Of a stretch of DNA of 64,000 nucleotides, positions 28,182-37,162 are shown one piece after another. Made by a program: the position numbers and the translations under genes. The notes beneath the pieces are model-generated. The model searched no databases, was not told where the DNA came from, and saw nothing but the letters and a program-made list of their open reading frames with translations. This DNA comes from Eubacteriaceae bacterium. GTDB taxonomy: Bacteria > Bacillota > Clostridia > Eubacteriales > Alkalibacteraceae. The stretch is taken from positions 22,887-86,886 of the forward strand of contig DMAW01000007.1 in the NCBI GenBank assembly GCA_003446375.1. Reading direction: 5' to 3'. Each line of letters starts with the position of its first letter. Position 1 is the stretch's first letter.

Positions 28182-28745
28182 AGCTTCTCTAACCTTTATC
28201 CCGGCTTTTTTTAGTTCAGAAGCTGCAGCTTTATTGTCTCTTATCATAACCTCATCAGTCTTGTTATATTTAAGATATTCAAGAACGTCGGCATTTATAT
28301 TCCCAAGAAAATGCTTAAGCTCTACCATAATTCCGTCAAACTGCCCCAAGTATTTTGGTGCCCCCCCATTAGATAGTATGACCACGCTCTTCTTTTCTTT
28401 AAATATTGGATCTTTAAAGTTGTACTTGGCATTATAGAGTATCTGAGTCCTGTCGATAAATATCTTGAACCTGCTGGTTACACTGTTAAAATACAAAGGT
28501 GTAGCCAATACGATAAGATCGCTTTTTTTAAATATGTCTATTACACCCTCCATATCGTCTTTTAATATGCAATGACCGTAATTTCTTCTGCAATAGTCGC
28601 AAGCCAAGCATATCTCTATTTTCTTATCGAGAAGATCCACAAATTCAATATCGTTGCCTTCTTTCAAGCCTTCTAAGAAAAAATCTGCCATCTGCCTAGT
28701 ATTTTTATTTCTTCTGTGGCTACATAAAAGAACCGTAATTTTCAA
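28137..28745 (-). CDS. Flavodoxin-fold NAD(P)H-dependent oxidoreductase / iron-sulfur flavoprotein-like
   Basis: 202 residues with a TTG start (GGAGG eight bases upstream). N-terminal strand and FMN phosphate loop region [16 protein letters not shown], a cysteine cluster Cys-x2-Cys-x2-Cys-x6-Cys-like ([14 protein letters not shown], about 48-61) as in iron-sulfur flavoproteins, and [20 protein letters not shown] small electron carrier or quinone/nitro reductase is likely; the substrate is unknown. Its last 15 codons are antisense to the end of zupT, with no in-frame earlier stop. Confidence 0.82.
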   Translation of the reverse strand: MKITVLLCSHRRNKNTRQMADFFLEGLKEGNDIEFVDLLDKKIEICLACDYCRRNYGHCILKDDMEGVIDIFKKSDLIVLATPLYFNSVTSRFKIFIDRTQILYNAKYNFKDPIFKEKKSVVILSNGGAPKYLGQFDGIMVELKHFLGNINADVLEYLKYNKTDEVMIRDNKAAASELKKAGIKVREALSQQKDAGSHDDHS

Positions 28746-28880
28746 ATCACAAGCCTCCTTAAGATATTCTACTTTGATTATAACATCTTTATAACGTGTC
28801 CATGTACTGCAAGCATGTTGATTTCATTTTCAGTTTGATTTACAATGATAACAAAACAAATAATTTTAAAGGAGCATGCA

Positions 28881-29534
28881 ATGCTTAAAAATAAAAAATG
28901 CGTAATATTCGATCTTGACGGCACATTGATAGATTCTCTTTGGGTTTGGAGGCAAATCGATGAGCTGTATCTTGAAAAGAAAGGCCTAATCTGCAATGAT
29001 AACTTACAGGAGGCTTTAAACGGCAAAAGCTTCACTGAGGCCGCGATGTTTTTTAAAGAAAAATTCTCAATGCCCGAAAGCATTGAAGAAATCAGCAATG
29101 ACTGGATCGACATGTGCCTGGATGTGTATATAGACGAAGTTATATTAAAGGAAGGTGCTCTTCGATTCGTACAAAAGGTACACTCCATGGGCATAAGCCT
29201 TGGTGTCGGAACAAGCAACAACAAGACTATCGCTCAACAGTACCTTCAATCTAAAAATATGACAAAGTACTTTAAAACCATCCGCACTTCCTGCGAGGTA
29301 GGCAAGGGCAAGCCTAATCCTGATGTATTTTTAAAAGTGGCACAAGATTTAAATACAAGACCTGAGGAATGCTTGGTCTTTGAAGACACCTTAGAAGGCG
29401 TCATGGCAGCAAAAAACGCAGGCATGCAGGTTGCAGCCGTCTACGATAGCGCTCACGTCAAGTTTGAATCAGATATCAGAAATCTCGCAGATTACTATTT
29501 TGAAAGCTTATTTCAAGCCGAAAAAGCTATCTAA
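28881..29534 (+). CDS. HAD-family phosphatase, beta-phosphoglucomutase-like
   Basis: 217 residues from ATG 28881 (GGAG six bases upstream); an earlier in-frame ATG at 28845 lacks a ribosome site. Motif I FDLDGTLIDS (8-17), motif II GTSNN near 104, motif III lysine in GKGKPNPDVF near 140, and motif IV VFEDTLEGVMAA near 167. The cap is C1-type helical. This fits sugar-phosphate phosphatases or beta-phosphoglucomutases; no maltose phosphorylase or similar gene lies beside it to decide. Confidence 0.86.
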   Translation: MLKNKKCVIFDLDGTLIDSLWVWRQIDELYLEKKGLICNDNLQEALNGKSFTEAAMFFKEKFSMPESIEEISNDWIDMCLDVYIDEVILKEGALRFVQKVHSMGISLGVGTSNNKTIAQQYLQSKNMTKYFKTIRTSCEVGKGKPNPDVFLKVAQDLNTRPEECLVFEDTLEGVMAAKNAGMQVAAVYDSAHVKFESDIRNLADYYFESLFQAEKAI

Positions 29535-29537
29535 TCA

Positions 29538-29567
29538 TTTGACGGCTTGACGATTCGAGCCGTCAAA
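29538..29567 (+). terminator. Terminator between the HAD gene and the MocR gene
   Basis: A 10-bp perfect stem TTTGACGGCT/AGCCGTCAAA with a ten-base loop, ending just before the convergent MocR stop. Weak T tract on the plus side; probably works in both directions. Confidence 0.7.
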
Positions 29568-29568
29568 T

Positions 29569-30915
29569 TTATAGGATCTTTTCGATCACTTCCAGAGGGA
29601 TTCCACTGTAGGTAAGAAGAATAAGCTTATAATCCTTTTTATCTCCTGATTCAATCTGCTCAGTGAATATATGGTTGTCGCAAAATATGCTTTCCAACTC
29701 TTCTTTTGCCCTTTGATTATTTAATTGAATAATCAAGTGCAATCCGCTATTCCCTCCGATTATCGTTATTTGGTCACCAAATCTTTTCTTTAGTCTTTCT
29801 TTTATCATCATATTTTTTTTATAGTATATCTTATTTATTTTCTTAAGATGTCTTTCAAAATGGCCATCCTTCATTAACTGTCCCAAAGTAAGCTGTTCTA
29901 GCTTGGATGCAGTTTGAGTGAATCTGTTTTTATTTTTGTTATACGTTTCAATTAAGCTTCTCGTCAGCACCATGTAGCTTATTCTGATCGAAGGCGTCAG
30001 AAGCTTAGAAAATGAGCCCAGGTAAATCACGTGCTCCCCTTCATCAAGGCCCTGGAGAGATGGTATTGGTTCTGTTTCATATCTTATTATGCTGTCATAG
30101 TCGTCTTCTATTATCAAGCTGTCCTTTTCTCTCGCCCAGTTGAGCACTTCAAGCCTTCTCTTTATAGGCATTACTGTTCCCATTGGATACTGGTGTGATG
30201 GACTTATGTATGCAATATTTCCCACAGAATCATATAAAAGATCGGTCTTTATTCCGTCTTTGTCTACGCTGACAGGCTCAATATTAAAGCCGTAGTCTTC
30301 AAAAGTCTGCCTGGCCTGTACAAATCCAGGATCCTCAACAATAACTGAGTCGGTTTTTTCCCTTACCAGCGCCGATATGATTCCTAAAAGATACTGGCTC
30401 CCCGAACCAATGATTATTTGATCTGGCGTACAGTAGACTCCCCTGCTTTTTGAGATGAATTTGCTTATTTCCTGTCTTAAAATCGCTTCTCCTTGAAGTT
30501 CTCCACCATCAAAGATTTCATCCTCTTTTTCCCTTAATACCCAACCGTAATGCTTGCGCCACAGCTTAATATCAAAACTTTCCTTGTCAACTCCGGTATT
30601 AATATGTACCTTCCTTTTTTCATAGCGTATCTCCTGCTTTGTTTTTTTCTTAAAGGCGTACTCATTTAACTCTACAGCAAAATACCCTTTTCGGGGAACA
30701 TTTTCAATATAACCTTCTGCAACAAGCTGATTATACGATGCCTCAACGGTTATCTTGCTTACATTAAGCCCCTTTGCCAATTCCCTTACCGAAGGCAGTT
30801 TTTCGTCTTTCATTATTTTCCCGTTCATAATTTCGTCTTTATAATGCTTGTAAATCTGCAGATAAAGCTTCTCTTCACTTTTCTTATCCAGTATAAACCT
30901 ATCAATCACTTGCAT
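29569..30915 (-). CDS. MocR-type (GntR wHTH plus aminotransferase) transcriptional regulator
   Basis: 448 residues. Residues 12-78 are a GntR winged helix-turn-helix (LPSVRELAKGLNVSKITVEASYNQL). Residues 95-448 are a fold-type I aminotransferase domain with SGSQYLLG, SPSHQYPMG, EDDYDS and the PLP lysine in SFSKLLTP (about 304). MocR proteins such as PdxR use PLP as a ligand. The gene is divergent from an ECF transporter S component over a 91-base gap, which suggests it controls vitamin B6-related uptake and itself. Confidence 0.92.
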   Translation of the reverse strand: MQVIDRFILDKKSEEKLYLQIYKHYKDEIMNGKIMKDEKLPSVRELAKGLNVSKITVEASYNQLVAEGYIENVPRKGYFAVELNEYAFKKKTKQEIRYEKRKVHINTGVDKESFDIKLWRKHYGWVLREKEDEIFDGGELQGEAILRQEISKFISKSRGVYCTPDQIIIGSGSQYLLGIISALVREKTDSVIVEDPGFVQARQTFEDYGFNIEPVSVDKDGIKTDLLYDSVGNIAYISPSHQYPMGTVMPIKRRLEVLNWAREKDSLIIEDDYDSIIRYETEPIPSLQGLDEGEHVIYLGSFSKLLTPSIRISYMVLTRSLIETYNKNKNRFTQTASKLEQLTLGQLMKDGHFERHLKKINKIYYKKNMMIKERLKKRFGDQITIIGGNSGLHLIIQLNNQRAKEELESIFCDNHIFTEQIESGDKKDYKLILLTYSGIPLEVIEKIL

Positions 30916-31006
30916 CTGTCCTTATCGAATTATTTTAATTTGTATATTTTAATATGGTCATACTTATTGTACTATAAATAAAGAAATAATTCAAAGGAGA
31001 GAACTA

Positions 31007-31492
31007 ATGAACACTACACTTAAAAAACTTATTTATACATCCCTTATGCTAGCTCTTGTTTTTGTGGCAACAGTTGTAATAGCAATACCTATGCCTTTGG
31101 GCTATATAAACCTTGGCGATGGTGCAATCTACATAGCCGCAGCCCTTCTTGGCCCAAAATTCGGATTTTTGGCTGCAGCTCTTGGATCCGCTCTAGGCGA
31201 TTACTACTTAGGCTATTTGATATACATGATACCCACATTCATTGTCAAGGGTTGTATGGGTTATGTTTCGGGACTTTTGTTTCAAAAATCAAAATATCTT
31301 CAAGGCGTCATTGCCGGATTCGTTATCTTGATTGCCGGATACTATATTGCGGAAGTGATTATTTATTCCAACTTTATTTCCCCATTGTCAAGCATCCCTT
31401 TTAACGGCATTCAAGGAGCTGTAGGCGCTATTGCAGGATACTTGTTTGCAACAAGATTTAAAAAAATATTTTCCGGCAAAATCAATTTCTAA
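31007..31492 (+). CDS. ECF transporter S component (substrate-binding membrane subunit), possibly B6-related
   Basis: 161 residues, five or six membrane helices, beginning with a basic N-terminus and LIYTSLMLALVFVATVVI. GYINLGDGAIYIAAALLGPKFGF and ALGSALGDYYLGY are typical of the HmpT/PdxU/ThiW-like S-component group. It needs the shared EcfA-EcfA'-EcfT module, which is not in the window. The divergent MocR regulator points to pyridoxine or a precursor such as hydroxymethylpyrimidine; this is an inference from context. Confidence 0.85.
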   Translation: MNTTLKKLIYTSLMLALVFVATVVIAIPMPLGYINLGDGAIYIAAALLGPKFGFLAAALGSALGDYYLGYLIYMIPTFIVKGCMGYVSGLLFQKSKYLQGVIAGFVILIAGYYIAEVIIYSNFISPLSSIPFNGIQGAVGAIAGYLFATRFKKIFSGKINF

Positions 31493-31532
31493 ATTGCAAA
31501 ATAAATGACATTCATTTATAATTGTTAATGTT

Positions 31533-31609
31533 CGGGGTGTGGCTCAGCTTGGTAGAGCGCTTGGTTCGGGACCAAGAGGCCGGAGGTTCAAATCCTCTCA
31601 CTCCGACCA
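31533..31609 (+). tRNA. tRNA-Pro (anticodon CGG)
   Basis: 77 bases with genomic CCA (31607-31609). Acceptor stem CGGGGTG/CACTCCG with one G-T pair, D arm with GCTCAGCTTGGTAGAGC, anticodon stem CTTGG/CCAAG around loop TTCGGGA giving anticodon CGG (reads CCG), and T arm GAGG-TTCAAAT-CCTC. It is read alone, about 40 bases after the ECF gene. Confidence 0.97.
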
Positions 31610-31771
31610 TTATTGCCATAAAAATCAATGTTAAAATATAATACTATGTTAGCTTTATGACCCAAACAGGACAATGTCTTAGTATACCAACGATTACTAT
31701 GTCCCAAATTGTTAATTTTTATATTTTTAAATTTTCTTAGTTTTATAGTTTGACTGGTTTATTTTTTAATT

Positions 31772-31794
31772 GAGGGGTAAAATCCCTCTTTTTT
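31772..31794 (+). terminator. Intrinsic terminator 1 of the tRNA-Pro unit
   Basis: Stem GAGGGG/TCCCTC (one G-T pair) with a five-base loop, followed by six T residues. Confidence 0.85.
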
Positions 31795-31808
31795 AACATC
31801 ATTTTGAT

Positions 31809-31847
31809 AAATCGACAATGCAGACCACCTGCATTGTCGATTTTTTT
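31809..31847 (+). terminator. Intrinsic terminator 2
   Basis: A 15-bp perfect stem (31809-31823 with 31829-31843), loop ACCAC, ending in seven T residues. It is unusually stable and lies only 15 bases after another terminator. Confidence 0.9.
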
Positions 31848-31973
31848 ATTACAATTACATACATTTTAAACTCCGGCTCTACGTCTATATTCATAAGATA
31901 TGGTGAATTTTAAGATCTAGACAAAATCATCTATGGTATAATTAATCCAATTACTATTCCAAGGAGATTTGTC

Positions 31974-32867
31974 ATGTCGCTAATTCATGTTAAGGGAAAT
32001 ACTTACTGCATAGATCTAGGGTATTCATATGCAGGCTTATATAAAATAGGAAATAACGATGCTGTTCTTCTCGATACCGGTAGACCCGGCAAAGAGGGAG
32101 CTATTTTGCTTAATGCAATAAGTGAAAATAACCTTGCGATCAAGGCCGTCATCTCAACTCATGCCCACATCGACCATGTGGGCAACAATTCTTTATTGAA
32201 AAGCCGTTTCAACTCCATCACTGCCATGCACTTTAGCGAGGCGGGCTTGTGCTTTTCAGATCTTTCTATTAAAAATGTAAATCCAAGCTTGGATCTGTGT
32301 CACGCCAAGAAATTTTATTCAAACATGGTGTGCAACACCGATCGACTGATACTAGACTCTGACGAGAGCGTAAATATCGAAGGGGCCGATTTTTCCATAT
32401 TTCATACCCCGGGTCATTCTCCAGGTCATATCTGCATAATAAGCCCTGATGGCATAGCATACCTTGGAGACGCATTGCTTGGCGAAAAATCTCTCAGAGC
32501 CGCCAAGCTTCCCTATGCCTTTTCCCACAGCGCCGACATTAAAAGCAAGGAAAAACTACAGGGTTTAAAGGCGGATGGGTACATACTTTCTCACAAAGAT
32601 ATTTTAGGAGACATATCCCCCCTTATAGATTCGGGCATAAAAAAAATTAATGATACATCCACTAGGGTTTTGAGGCTCATTGGATGTGAAATGGAATTTG
32701 GAGCTATCTTAAAAAAAGCTATTTCTGAATTCAATATCCGAATGGACTCATATGAAAAATACGCTCGGATCGAAAGACTCTTTAGGCCATTTCTCGAATA
32801 CCTTGTAGAGACCAATCAAGTCATTGTTTACTCCAAAAACGGTAGCCTTTACTATTGTGTCAAATAA
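31974..32867 (+). CDS. MBL-fold metallohydrolase
   Basis: 297 residues, AAGGAG before the ATG. The metal motif is His63-x-His65-x-Asp67-His68 (STHAHIDHVGN), with TPGHSPGHICI and LGDALLGE later, as in glyoxalase II/lactamase-B-like hydrolases. Residues 205-297 form an extra helical domain that may be a winged-helix-like dimerisation module. The substrate is unknown. Single-gene unit ended by a hairpin shared with leuD. Confidence 0.85.
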   Translation: MSLIHVKGNTYCIDLGYSYAGLYKIGNNDAVLLDTGRPGKEGAILLNAISENNLAIKAVISTHAHIDHVGNNSLLKSRFNSITAMHFSEAGLCFSDLSIKNVNPSLDLCHAKKFYSNMVCNTDRLILDSDESVNIEGADFSIFHTPGHSPGHICIISPDGIAYLGDALLGEKSLRAAKLPYAFSHSADIKSKEKLQGLKADGYILSHKDILGDISPLIDSGIKKINDTSTRVLRLIGCEMEFGAILKKAISEFNIRMDSYEKYARIERLFRPFLEYLVETNQVIVYSKNGSLYYCVK

Positions 32868-32873
32868 CAAAGA

Positions 32874-32907
32874 GCGGCTTCTCAACCAATACAGGTCTAG
32901 AAGCCGC
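32874..32907. terminator. Bidirectional terminator hairpin between the MBL gene and leuD
   Basis: A 9-bp perfect stem GCGGCTTCT/AGAAGCCGC with a 16-base loop between convergent genes. T tracts are weak. Confidence 0.6.
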
Positions 32908-32919
32908 CACTTAATTTGA

Positions 32920-33444
32920 TCAGTATTTTTTATCTGCGTAGCCTACCCATCCGCCTTCTCTAACTAAAGTCTTATCAAATCCTCCGATGGAAAACTCGAT
33001 TTCTTCTGACTTCTCAGGCGAGCTCACGATTATCTTATCATTGTCTATGTCAATCTCGATCGATGTGTCCTTGCCGGCATAATTTTCAAACAGATAGTCT
33101 ATCTTTTCCTTTGGAAGCTCAATTGCAAACATCCCGCAATTGTACATATTCTGCCTGAAGATCCTTGCGAAGTTTTCAGCAATTACCACATTTATGCCGT
33201 TTACCTCTAAAGCCCAGGGAGCATGCTCCCTGGAAGATCCACAGCCAAAGTTTTCTCTGGTAACTATAACTGCTTTGTCCTTTATGTCCGTTGCGCTGTC
33301 AAATCCGGGCAAGCTTAAGTCTTCCAATAAAAATGGCTTTAGAGCTTCTTTTGTAATTTCAGTAAGATACCTTGCAGGTATTATTTCATCAGTATTTATG
33401 TCGCTTCTATCTAAAAACAGTACTTTTCCACTAAAATTCTTCAT
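32920..33444 (-). CDS. leuD: 3-isopropylmalate dehydratase small subunit (LeuD/aconitase swivel domain)
   Basis: 174 residues. The swivel domain partner of LeuC, with the short N-terminus GKVLFLDRSDINTDEIIPARYLT and the substrate-loop motif ENFGCGSSREHAPWAL (about 64-79). Its compact size is of the archaeal/clostridial two-subunit type. Together with LeuC it isomerises 2- to 3-isopropylmalate via isopropylmaleate. GGAGG precedes the ATG; 15 bases after leuC. The same fold also serves citramalate or homoaconitate pathways. Confidence 0.9.
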   Translation of the reverse strand: MKNFSGKVLFLDRSDINTDEIIPARYLTEITKEALKPFLLEDLSLPGFDSATDIKDKAVIVTRENFGCGSSREHAPWALEVNGINVVIAENFARIFRQNMYNCGMFAIELPKEKIDYLFENYAGKDTSIEIDIDNDKIIVSSPEKSEEIEFSIGGFDKTLVREGGWVGYADKKY

Positions 33445-33459
33445 ATTGACCTCCCTTTA

Positions 33460-34746
33460 CTAAGCTTCGAAAAGCTCGGAATTTGTAATCATACCTGCTA
33501 TGGCAGTTGCTGCTGCTGTGGCAGGGCTCATAAGATGAACCGTACCGCCCTTGCCCATCCTGCCGTTAAAGTTACGGTTAGTAGTGGAAGCACAGACTTC
33601 CCCCTCTGCCAAAACTCCGTTGCTCATTCCCAGGCAAGCTCCACATGTAGGATTTGTTACACAGAAGCCAGCATCCTGAAAAATATCTATAATGCCTTCC
33701 TTAAGTGCCATGGAGTAGATCTTGGGAGTTGCCGGGCTGACTATGCCACGGACATCGTCGCTTATTTTCTTTCCTTCAAGAACTTTAGCCGCCACTCTTA
33801 AGTCTTCGATTCTTCCATTGGTACAGCTTCCGATATATATCTGGTCGACCTTTGTACCTTCCATATCCTTGACAGACTTAACTTGATCCGGCTTATAGCC
33901 GAAAGTTACCATTGGCTCAAGCTCTGACATGTCGTATTCGTAAATTTCTTCATACTCGGCATCTTCATCGGATACCCATTTCGAATAATCTGCAAGGGCT
34001 TCTTCCTTTGTAGCATACTCATCCTTGATGAAATCCCACAAATAATCAACTGTAGTCATATCCGGATAACAGATGCCGCAGGTTCCACCAGCCTCGATGG
34101 CCATGTTGCAGATTGTCATCCTAGACTCCATAGACATCTTTTCTACTATCGGTCCGGTAAACTCTATTACCTTGTTAGTTGCTCCATTAACTGTAAGCTG
34201 CTTTATGATAAATAGTATAACGTCCTTTGCATAAACTCCCGGCTTTAGCTCTCCATCGAGGACGAACTTGATGGTCTTGGGGAAGTGGAATGAGCATACC
34301 CCTTTAAGTATTCCTACCTCTAGATCTGTTGTTCCTACACCCGCTGCAAAAGCCCCAAATGCTCCATGGGTACACGTATGAGAATCACCCATTATAACGG
34401 TGTAACCCGGTCTTACAAATCCTTTCTCCGGAAAAATAGCGTGACATACACCGTTTCTTCCTACGTCAAAGAAATCTTTTATACTGTGTCTTTTAGCCCA
34501 CTCTCTCATTATCTTTCCCTGTTCTGCTGTCTTTGAATCTTTGGCAGGTGTTACATGGTCTATTACCGCTTTTATCTTTGTAGGATCAAATACTCTGTCC
34601 ATTCCTCTTGCCATAAGATCTGTAATGGCAATCGGCGTAGTGATTTCATGACAAAATACTCTGTCCAGCTTTAAAACATGGGTATCCGGAAACGGCTCTT
34701 CTACCCTGTGAGCATCAAAAATCTTTTCTGCAATTGTTCTTCCCAT
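33460..34746 (-). CDS. leuC: 3-isopropylmalate dehydratase large subunit (aconitase family)
   Basis: 428 residues, the size of the archaeal-like LeuC/HacA group (E. coli LeuC is about 466). The [4Fe-4S] cysteines are in IGSCTNGR (about 303) and CVTNPTCGACLGMS (about 360-375). MGDSHTCTHGAFGAF matches the aconitase family. leuA and leuB are not adjacent, so isopropylmalate specificity is the default reading rather than proved; 2-methylmalate or 2,3-dimethylmalate dehydratases are alternatives. Divergent from a Crp/Fnr regulator. Confidence 0.9.
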   Translation of the reverse strand: MGRTIAEKIFDAHRVEEPFPDTHVLKLDRVFCHEITTPIAITDLMARGMDRVFDPTKIKAVIDHVTPAKDSKTAEQGKIMREWAKRHSIKDFFDVGRNGVCHAIFPEKGFVRPGYTVIMGDSHTCTHGAFGAFAAGVGTTDLEVGILKGVCSFHFPKTIKFVLDGELKPGVYAKDVILFIIKQLTVNGATNKVIEFTGPIVEKMSMESRMTICNMAIEAGGTCGICYPDMTTVDYLWDFIKDEYATKEEALADYSKWVSDEDAEYEEIYEYDMSELEPMVTFGYKPDQVKSVKDMEGTKVDQIYIGSCTNGRIEDLRVAAKVLEGKKISDDVRGIVSPATPKIYSMALKEGIIDIFQDAGFCVTNPTCGACLGMSNGVLAEGEVCASTTNRNFNGRMGKGGTVHLMSPATAAATAIAGMITNSELFEA

Positions 34747-34853
34747 TTTTATTTCTCCTTTTTATTGATTTATAACCTTGATATTTTTTTCTCAACTTAA
34801 GTTACATTATATAGTTTTTTCGGTTATTTTAAAATCCATTTCACCATAATCCC

Positions 34854-34882
34854 TTAACTTAAAGACAATTATCGCATATAAT
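34854..34882 (+). promoter_or_regulatory. Promoter of the Crp/Fnr-family gene
   Basis: TTAACT (34854-34859) and a perfect TATAAT (34877-34882) with a 17-base spacer. Expected start near 34889, just before the operator at 34892-34913. Confidence 0.75.
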
Positions 34883-34891
34883 GAAAATAAA

Positions 34892-34913
34892 GAATGTAAA
34901 CTATGTTACATTC
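34892..34913. promoter_or_regulatory. Perfect 22-bp inverted repeat, probable Crp/Fnr-family operator
   Basis: GAATGTAA-N6-TTACATTC: two perfect 8-base arms around a six-base spacer, the geometry of a Crp/Fnr dimer site (TGTAA-N6-TTACA core). It covers roughly +3 to +25 of the regulator's own promoter and ends nine bases before its GGAGG, so bound protein would block transcription. A second TGTAA half-site lies near 34800-34806 at the leuC promoter. Confidence 0.8.
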
Positions 34914-34934
34914 CAAAACTTTGGAGGCGTTTTT

Positions 34935-35585
34935 ATGGACAAGATACCCGTCATTCAAGAACATATCCTAGATCTTCCTGAAGAGCTATATGAAATATTC
35001 AAGACCAGGCCTGTAAGATTCTATAATAAAAATCAGATGATTTACAGGCAGGGAGAGGCTGCGGAAGGATTCTACTTTTTAAAAAAGGGTAAGATAAAAG
35101 TATTCGTAAACTCTCCTGAGGGCTTGGAAAAAAACCTTACAGTATACAACAGGGGAGATGTCTTTGGCGAGGCATCTTTTTTTGACGGATATCCACGGAT
35201 TTCTTCTGCCAAGGCCATAACCGATTCTGAAATAATAATGATGGATAAATCGGATATATTGGAACTTTTTAAGAAGAAGCCTTTGCTTGCATTAAAATTC
35301 ATAGAGACCCTATCTAAAAAAGTGCGTATGCTATCAAACGAAATAGATAATATGTCTTTTTTGTCTGCCGACAAAAGGATTGCAGGGTTCTTGTTGGATC
35401 TATCCCAAAACTCATCCGGAGAAATAGAAATCAGCCAGGATGATATTGGGATAGCTATCGGAGTAAGCAGAGTCACGGTAAGCAAAATCCTTGGAAGCTT
35501 TGCCTCAAAGGGCTGGATAAAGACGATGTATAAGAAAATTTTGATTATTGATCATGAAGCACTCTTAAATTTCACCCGGGCCTAA
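34935..35585 (+). CDS. Crp/Fnr-family transcriptional regulator
   Basis: 216 residues from ATG 34935 (GGAGG seven bases upstream); an earlier in-frame ATG lies before the operator and lacks a ribosome site. Residues 20-125 are a cyclic-nucleotide-binding-like beta barrel (GEAAEGFYFLKKGKIKVF, GDVFGEASFF) without the Fnr cysteine cluster. Residues 145-216 form the Crp winged helix with ISQDDIGIAIGVSRVTVSKIL. The effector is unknown. Probably autoregulated through the operator at its own promoter; leuCD is the nearest other candidate target. Confidence 0.92.
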   Translation: MDKIPVIQEHILDLPEELYEIFKTRPVRFYNKNQMIYRQGEAAEGFYFLKKGKIKVFVNSPEGLEKNLTVYNRGDVFGEASFFDGYPRISSAKAITDSEIIMMDKSDILELFKKKPLLALKFIETLSKKVRMLSNEIDNMSFLSADKRIAGFLLDLSQNSSGEIEISQDDIGIAIGVSRVTVSKILGSFASKGWIKTMYKKILIIDHEALLNFTRA

Positions 35586-35594
35586 TAATAGAAA

Positions 35595-35617
35595 AGGCCT
35601 CGCTAAAAGCTAGGCCT
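35595..35617 (-). terminator. Terminator of asnS
   Basis: AGGCCT/AGGCCT plus inner GCT/AGC pairs, then TTTTCTATTATT on the minus strand, 12 bases past the asnS stop. The plus strand side also serves the Crp gene (stop at 35585). Confidence 0.75.
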
Positions 35618-35628
35618 AAATATATTCT

Positions 35629-37020
35629 CTAAAATTCTGCATTGCCGACTGTTCTTGGAAATGGTATAACGTCTCTTATGTTGCTCATGCCTGTTAAGTA
35701 CATGATAAGCCTTTCAAACCCCAGACCAAATCCTGCATGCTTTACTCCACCGTATTTTCTAAGCTCCAAGTACCACCAGTAATCTTCCTCCTTCAGACCG
35801 TTTTTAAGCATCTTTTCTTTAAGCACCTCTAAGCGCTCTTCCCTCTGACTACCTCCGATGATCTCTCCAACCCCGGGAACCAACAGATCCATTGCGGCGA
35901 CGGTTTTTTCATCCTCGTTCAGGCGCATATAAAATGCCTTTATGTCCTTTGGATAATCTGTTACAAATACGGGTTTTTTAAAAACCATTTCAGTCAAATA
36001 TCTCTCATGCTCCGTCTGAAGATCGCTACCCCATTCCACCGGATATTCAAACTCCTTTTCCGACTCCTTTAAAAGTCGGATAGCTTCAGTATATGTCACT
36101 CTTTCAAAATCACTTTTTAATATTCCCTCTAATCTATCCTTCAAACCCTTGTCTATGAAGGAGTTGAAAAACTCCATTTCTTGAGGGGCATTATCCAGGA
36201 CGAATCTAATTAAATATTTGATCATTTCCTCTGCAAGGTCCATATCGTCTTTAATGTCTGCAAAAGCTATCTCCGGTTCGATCATCCAAAACTCGGCAGC
36301 ATGCCTTGGAGTATTTGAATTTTCAGCCCTAAACGTCGGACCAAATGTATATATGTTTCTAAACGCCAGGGCAAATATCTCCCCTTCGAGCTGGCCGCTG
36401 ACAGTTAGACTTGCAGGCTTTTCAAAAAAATCCTTGGTGAAATCCACTTCTTTCCTGTCATCTCTTGGAATATCCAAAAGATCCAGGGTGGTTACCTTAA
36501 ACATCTCTCCCGCACCTTCTGCGTCACTTGCGGTAATTATTGGAGTATGGACGTTGACAAAACCCTTCTCTTGAAAAAACTTGTGGACAGCGTAGGACGC
36601 CAAGCTTCTAACCCTAAAAACTGCAGCAAATGTGTTGCTCCTAGGTCGCAAGTGGGCAATAGTCCTTAAGTACTCCAGAGTATGTCTTTTTTTCTGCAAA
36701 GGGTACTTTGAATCCGATGGCGCTTCCAACGATATGGATGTTGCCTTTATCTCAAATGGCTGTTTGCTTTCCGGCGTGAGGACAAACTTTCCTTTTACGA
36801 CAATGGCCGTAGCTACGGGATACTTTCCTATATCTGAGAAATTTTCAAGGCTGTCATCGTAAACTACTTGAATTCCTTTAAAAGACGTGCCATCGTTTAT
36901 TTCAATGAATCCAAACTTGTTAGAATCCCTGATAGTCCGTATCCATCCGCTTATTGTGACTTCCTTTTCAGAGTATGCTTCTTTATTTTCATATAAATCT
37001 CTGATTAGATTATATTTCAT
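35629..37020 (-). CDS. asnS: Asparaginyl-tRNA synthetase
   Basis: 463 residues, class IIb. N-terminal OB-fold anticodon domain (about 15-105, [23 protein letters not shown]), class II motif 2 near [21 protein letters not shown] (its FRxE) and motif 3 [16 protein letters not shown] near the C-terminus; GGSQREERL is typical of AsnRS rather than AspRS. AGGAG upstream of the ATG. No T-box leader was seen in the 142-base upstream gap, unlike ileS and trpB here. Confidence 0.96.
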   Translation of the reverse strand: MKYNLIRDLYENKEAYSEKEVTISGWIRTIRDSNKFGFIEINDGTSFKGIQVVYDDSLENFSDIGKYPVATAIVVKGKFVLTPESKQPFEIKATSISLEAPSDSKYPLQKKRHTLEYLRTIAHLRPRSNTFAAVFRVRSLASYAVHKFFQEKGFVNVHTPIITASDAEGAGEMFKVTTLDLLDIPRDDRKEVDFTKDFFEKPASLTVSGQLEGEIFALAFRNIYTFGPTFRAENSNTPRHAAEFWMIEPEIAFADIKDDMDLAEEMIKYLIRFVLDNAPQEMEFFNSFIDKGLKDRLEGILKSDFERVTYTEAIRLLKESEKEFEYPVEWGSDLQTEHERYLTEMVFKKPVFVTDYPKDIKAFYMRLNEDEKTVAAMDLLVPGVGEIIGGSQREERLEVLKEKMLKNGLKEEDYWWYLELRKYGGVKHAGFGLGFERLIMYLTGMSNIRDVIPFPRTVGNAEF

Positions 37021-37162
37021 GGAATCTCCTCACTTTATCGTTTATTTAATTACAAAATTATTATATCATAAAACAAGGCATATTATACCTACGATGGTTG
37101 CTCCATCATCGGTCTCGTACGCTCACCCATATAAAGTATAATTTTGAAATGAGGCGAATATT

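Larger units (their letters stand above)
31610..31973. other. Intergenic region with two tandem terminators after tRNA-Pro
   Basis: 364 bases with no credible coding frame. The first 160 bases beyond the tRNA (31610-31770) are AT-rich and without clear structure; a 27-codon frame at about 31657 lacks a ribosome site. Two plus-strand intrinsic terminators follow at 31772-31794 and 31809-31847. The stretch could be a long tRNA 3' trailer or hold a small RNA; I cannot support either. Confidence 0.5.

Noticed and set aside
28778..29224. A 148-codon minus-strand open frame
   Set aside because: Antisense to the HAD phosphatase, which has all four motifs and a proper start.
31650..31725. Weak inverted pattern GGACAATGT / ACTATGTCC, considered as an insertion-sequence scar
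   Set aside because: The arms do not match well, no target duplication or transposase remnant is present.
35072..35485. A 137-codon minus-strand frame
   Set aside because: Antisense shadow of the Crp/Fnr regulator.
37021..37162. Possible T-box before asnS
   Set aside because: The 142-base gap has a short GATGG/CCATC hairpin but no T-box core, specifier loop or terminator with a T tract.
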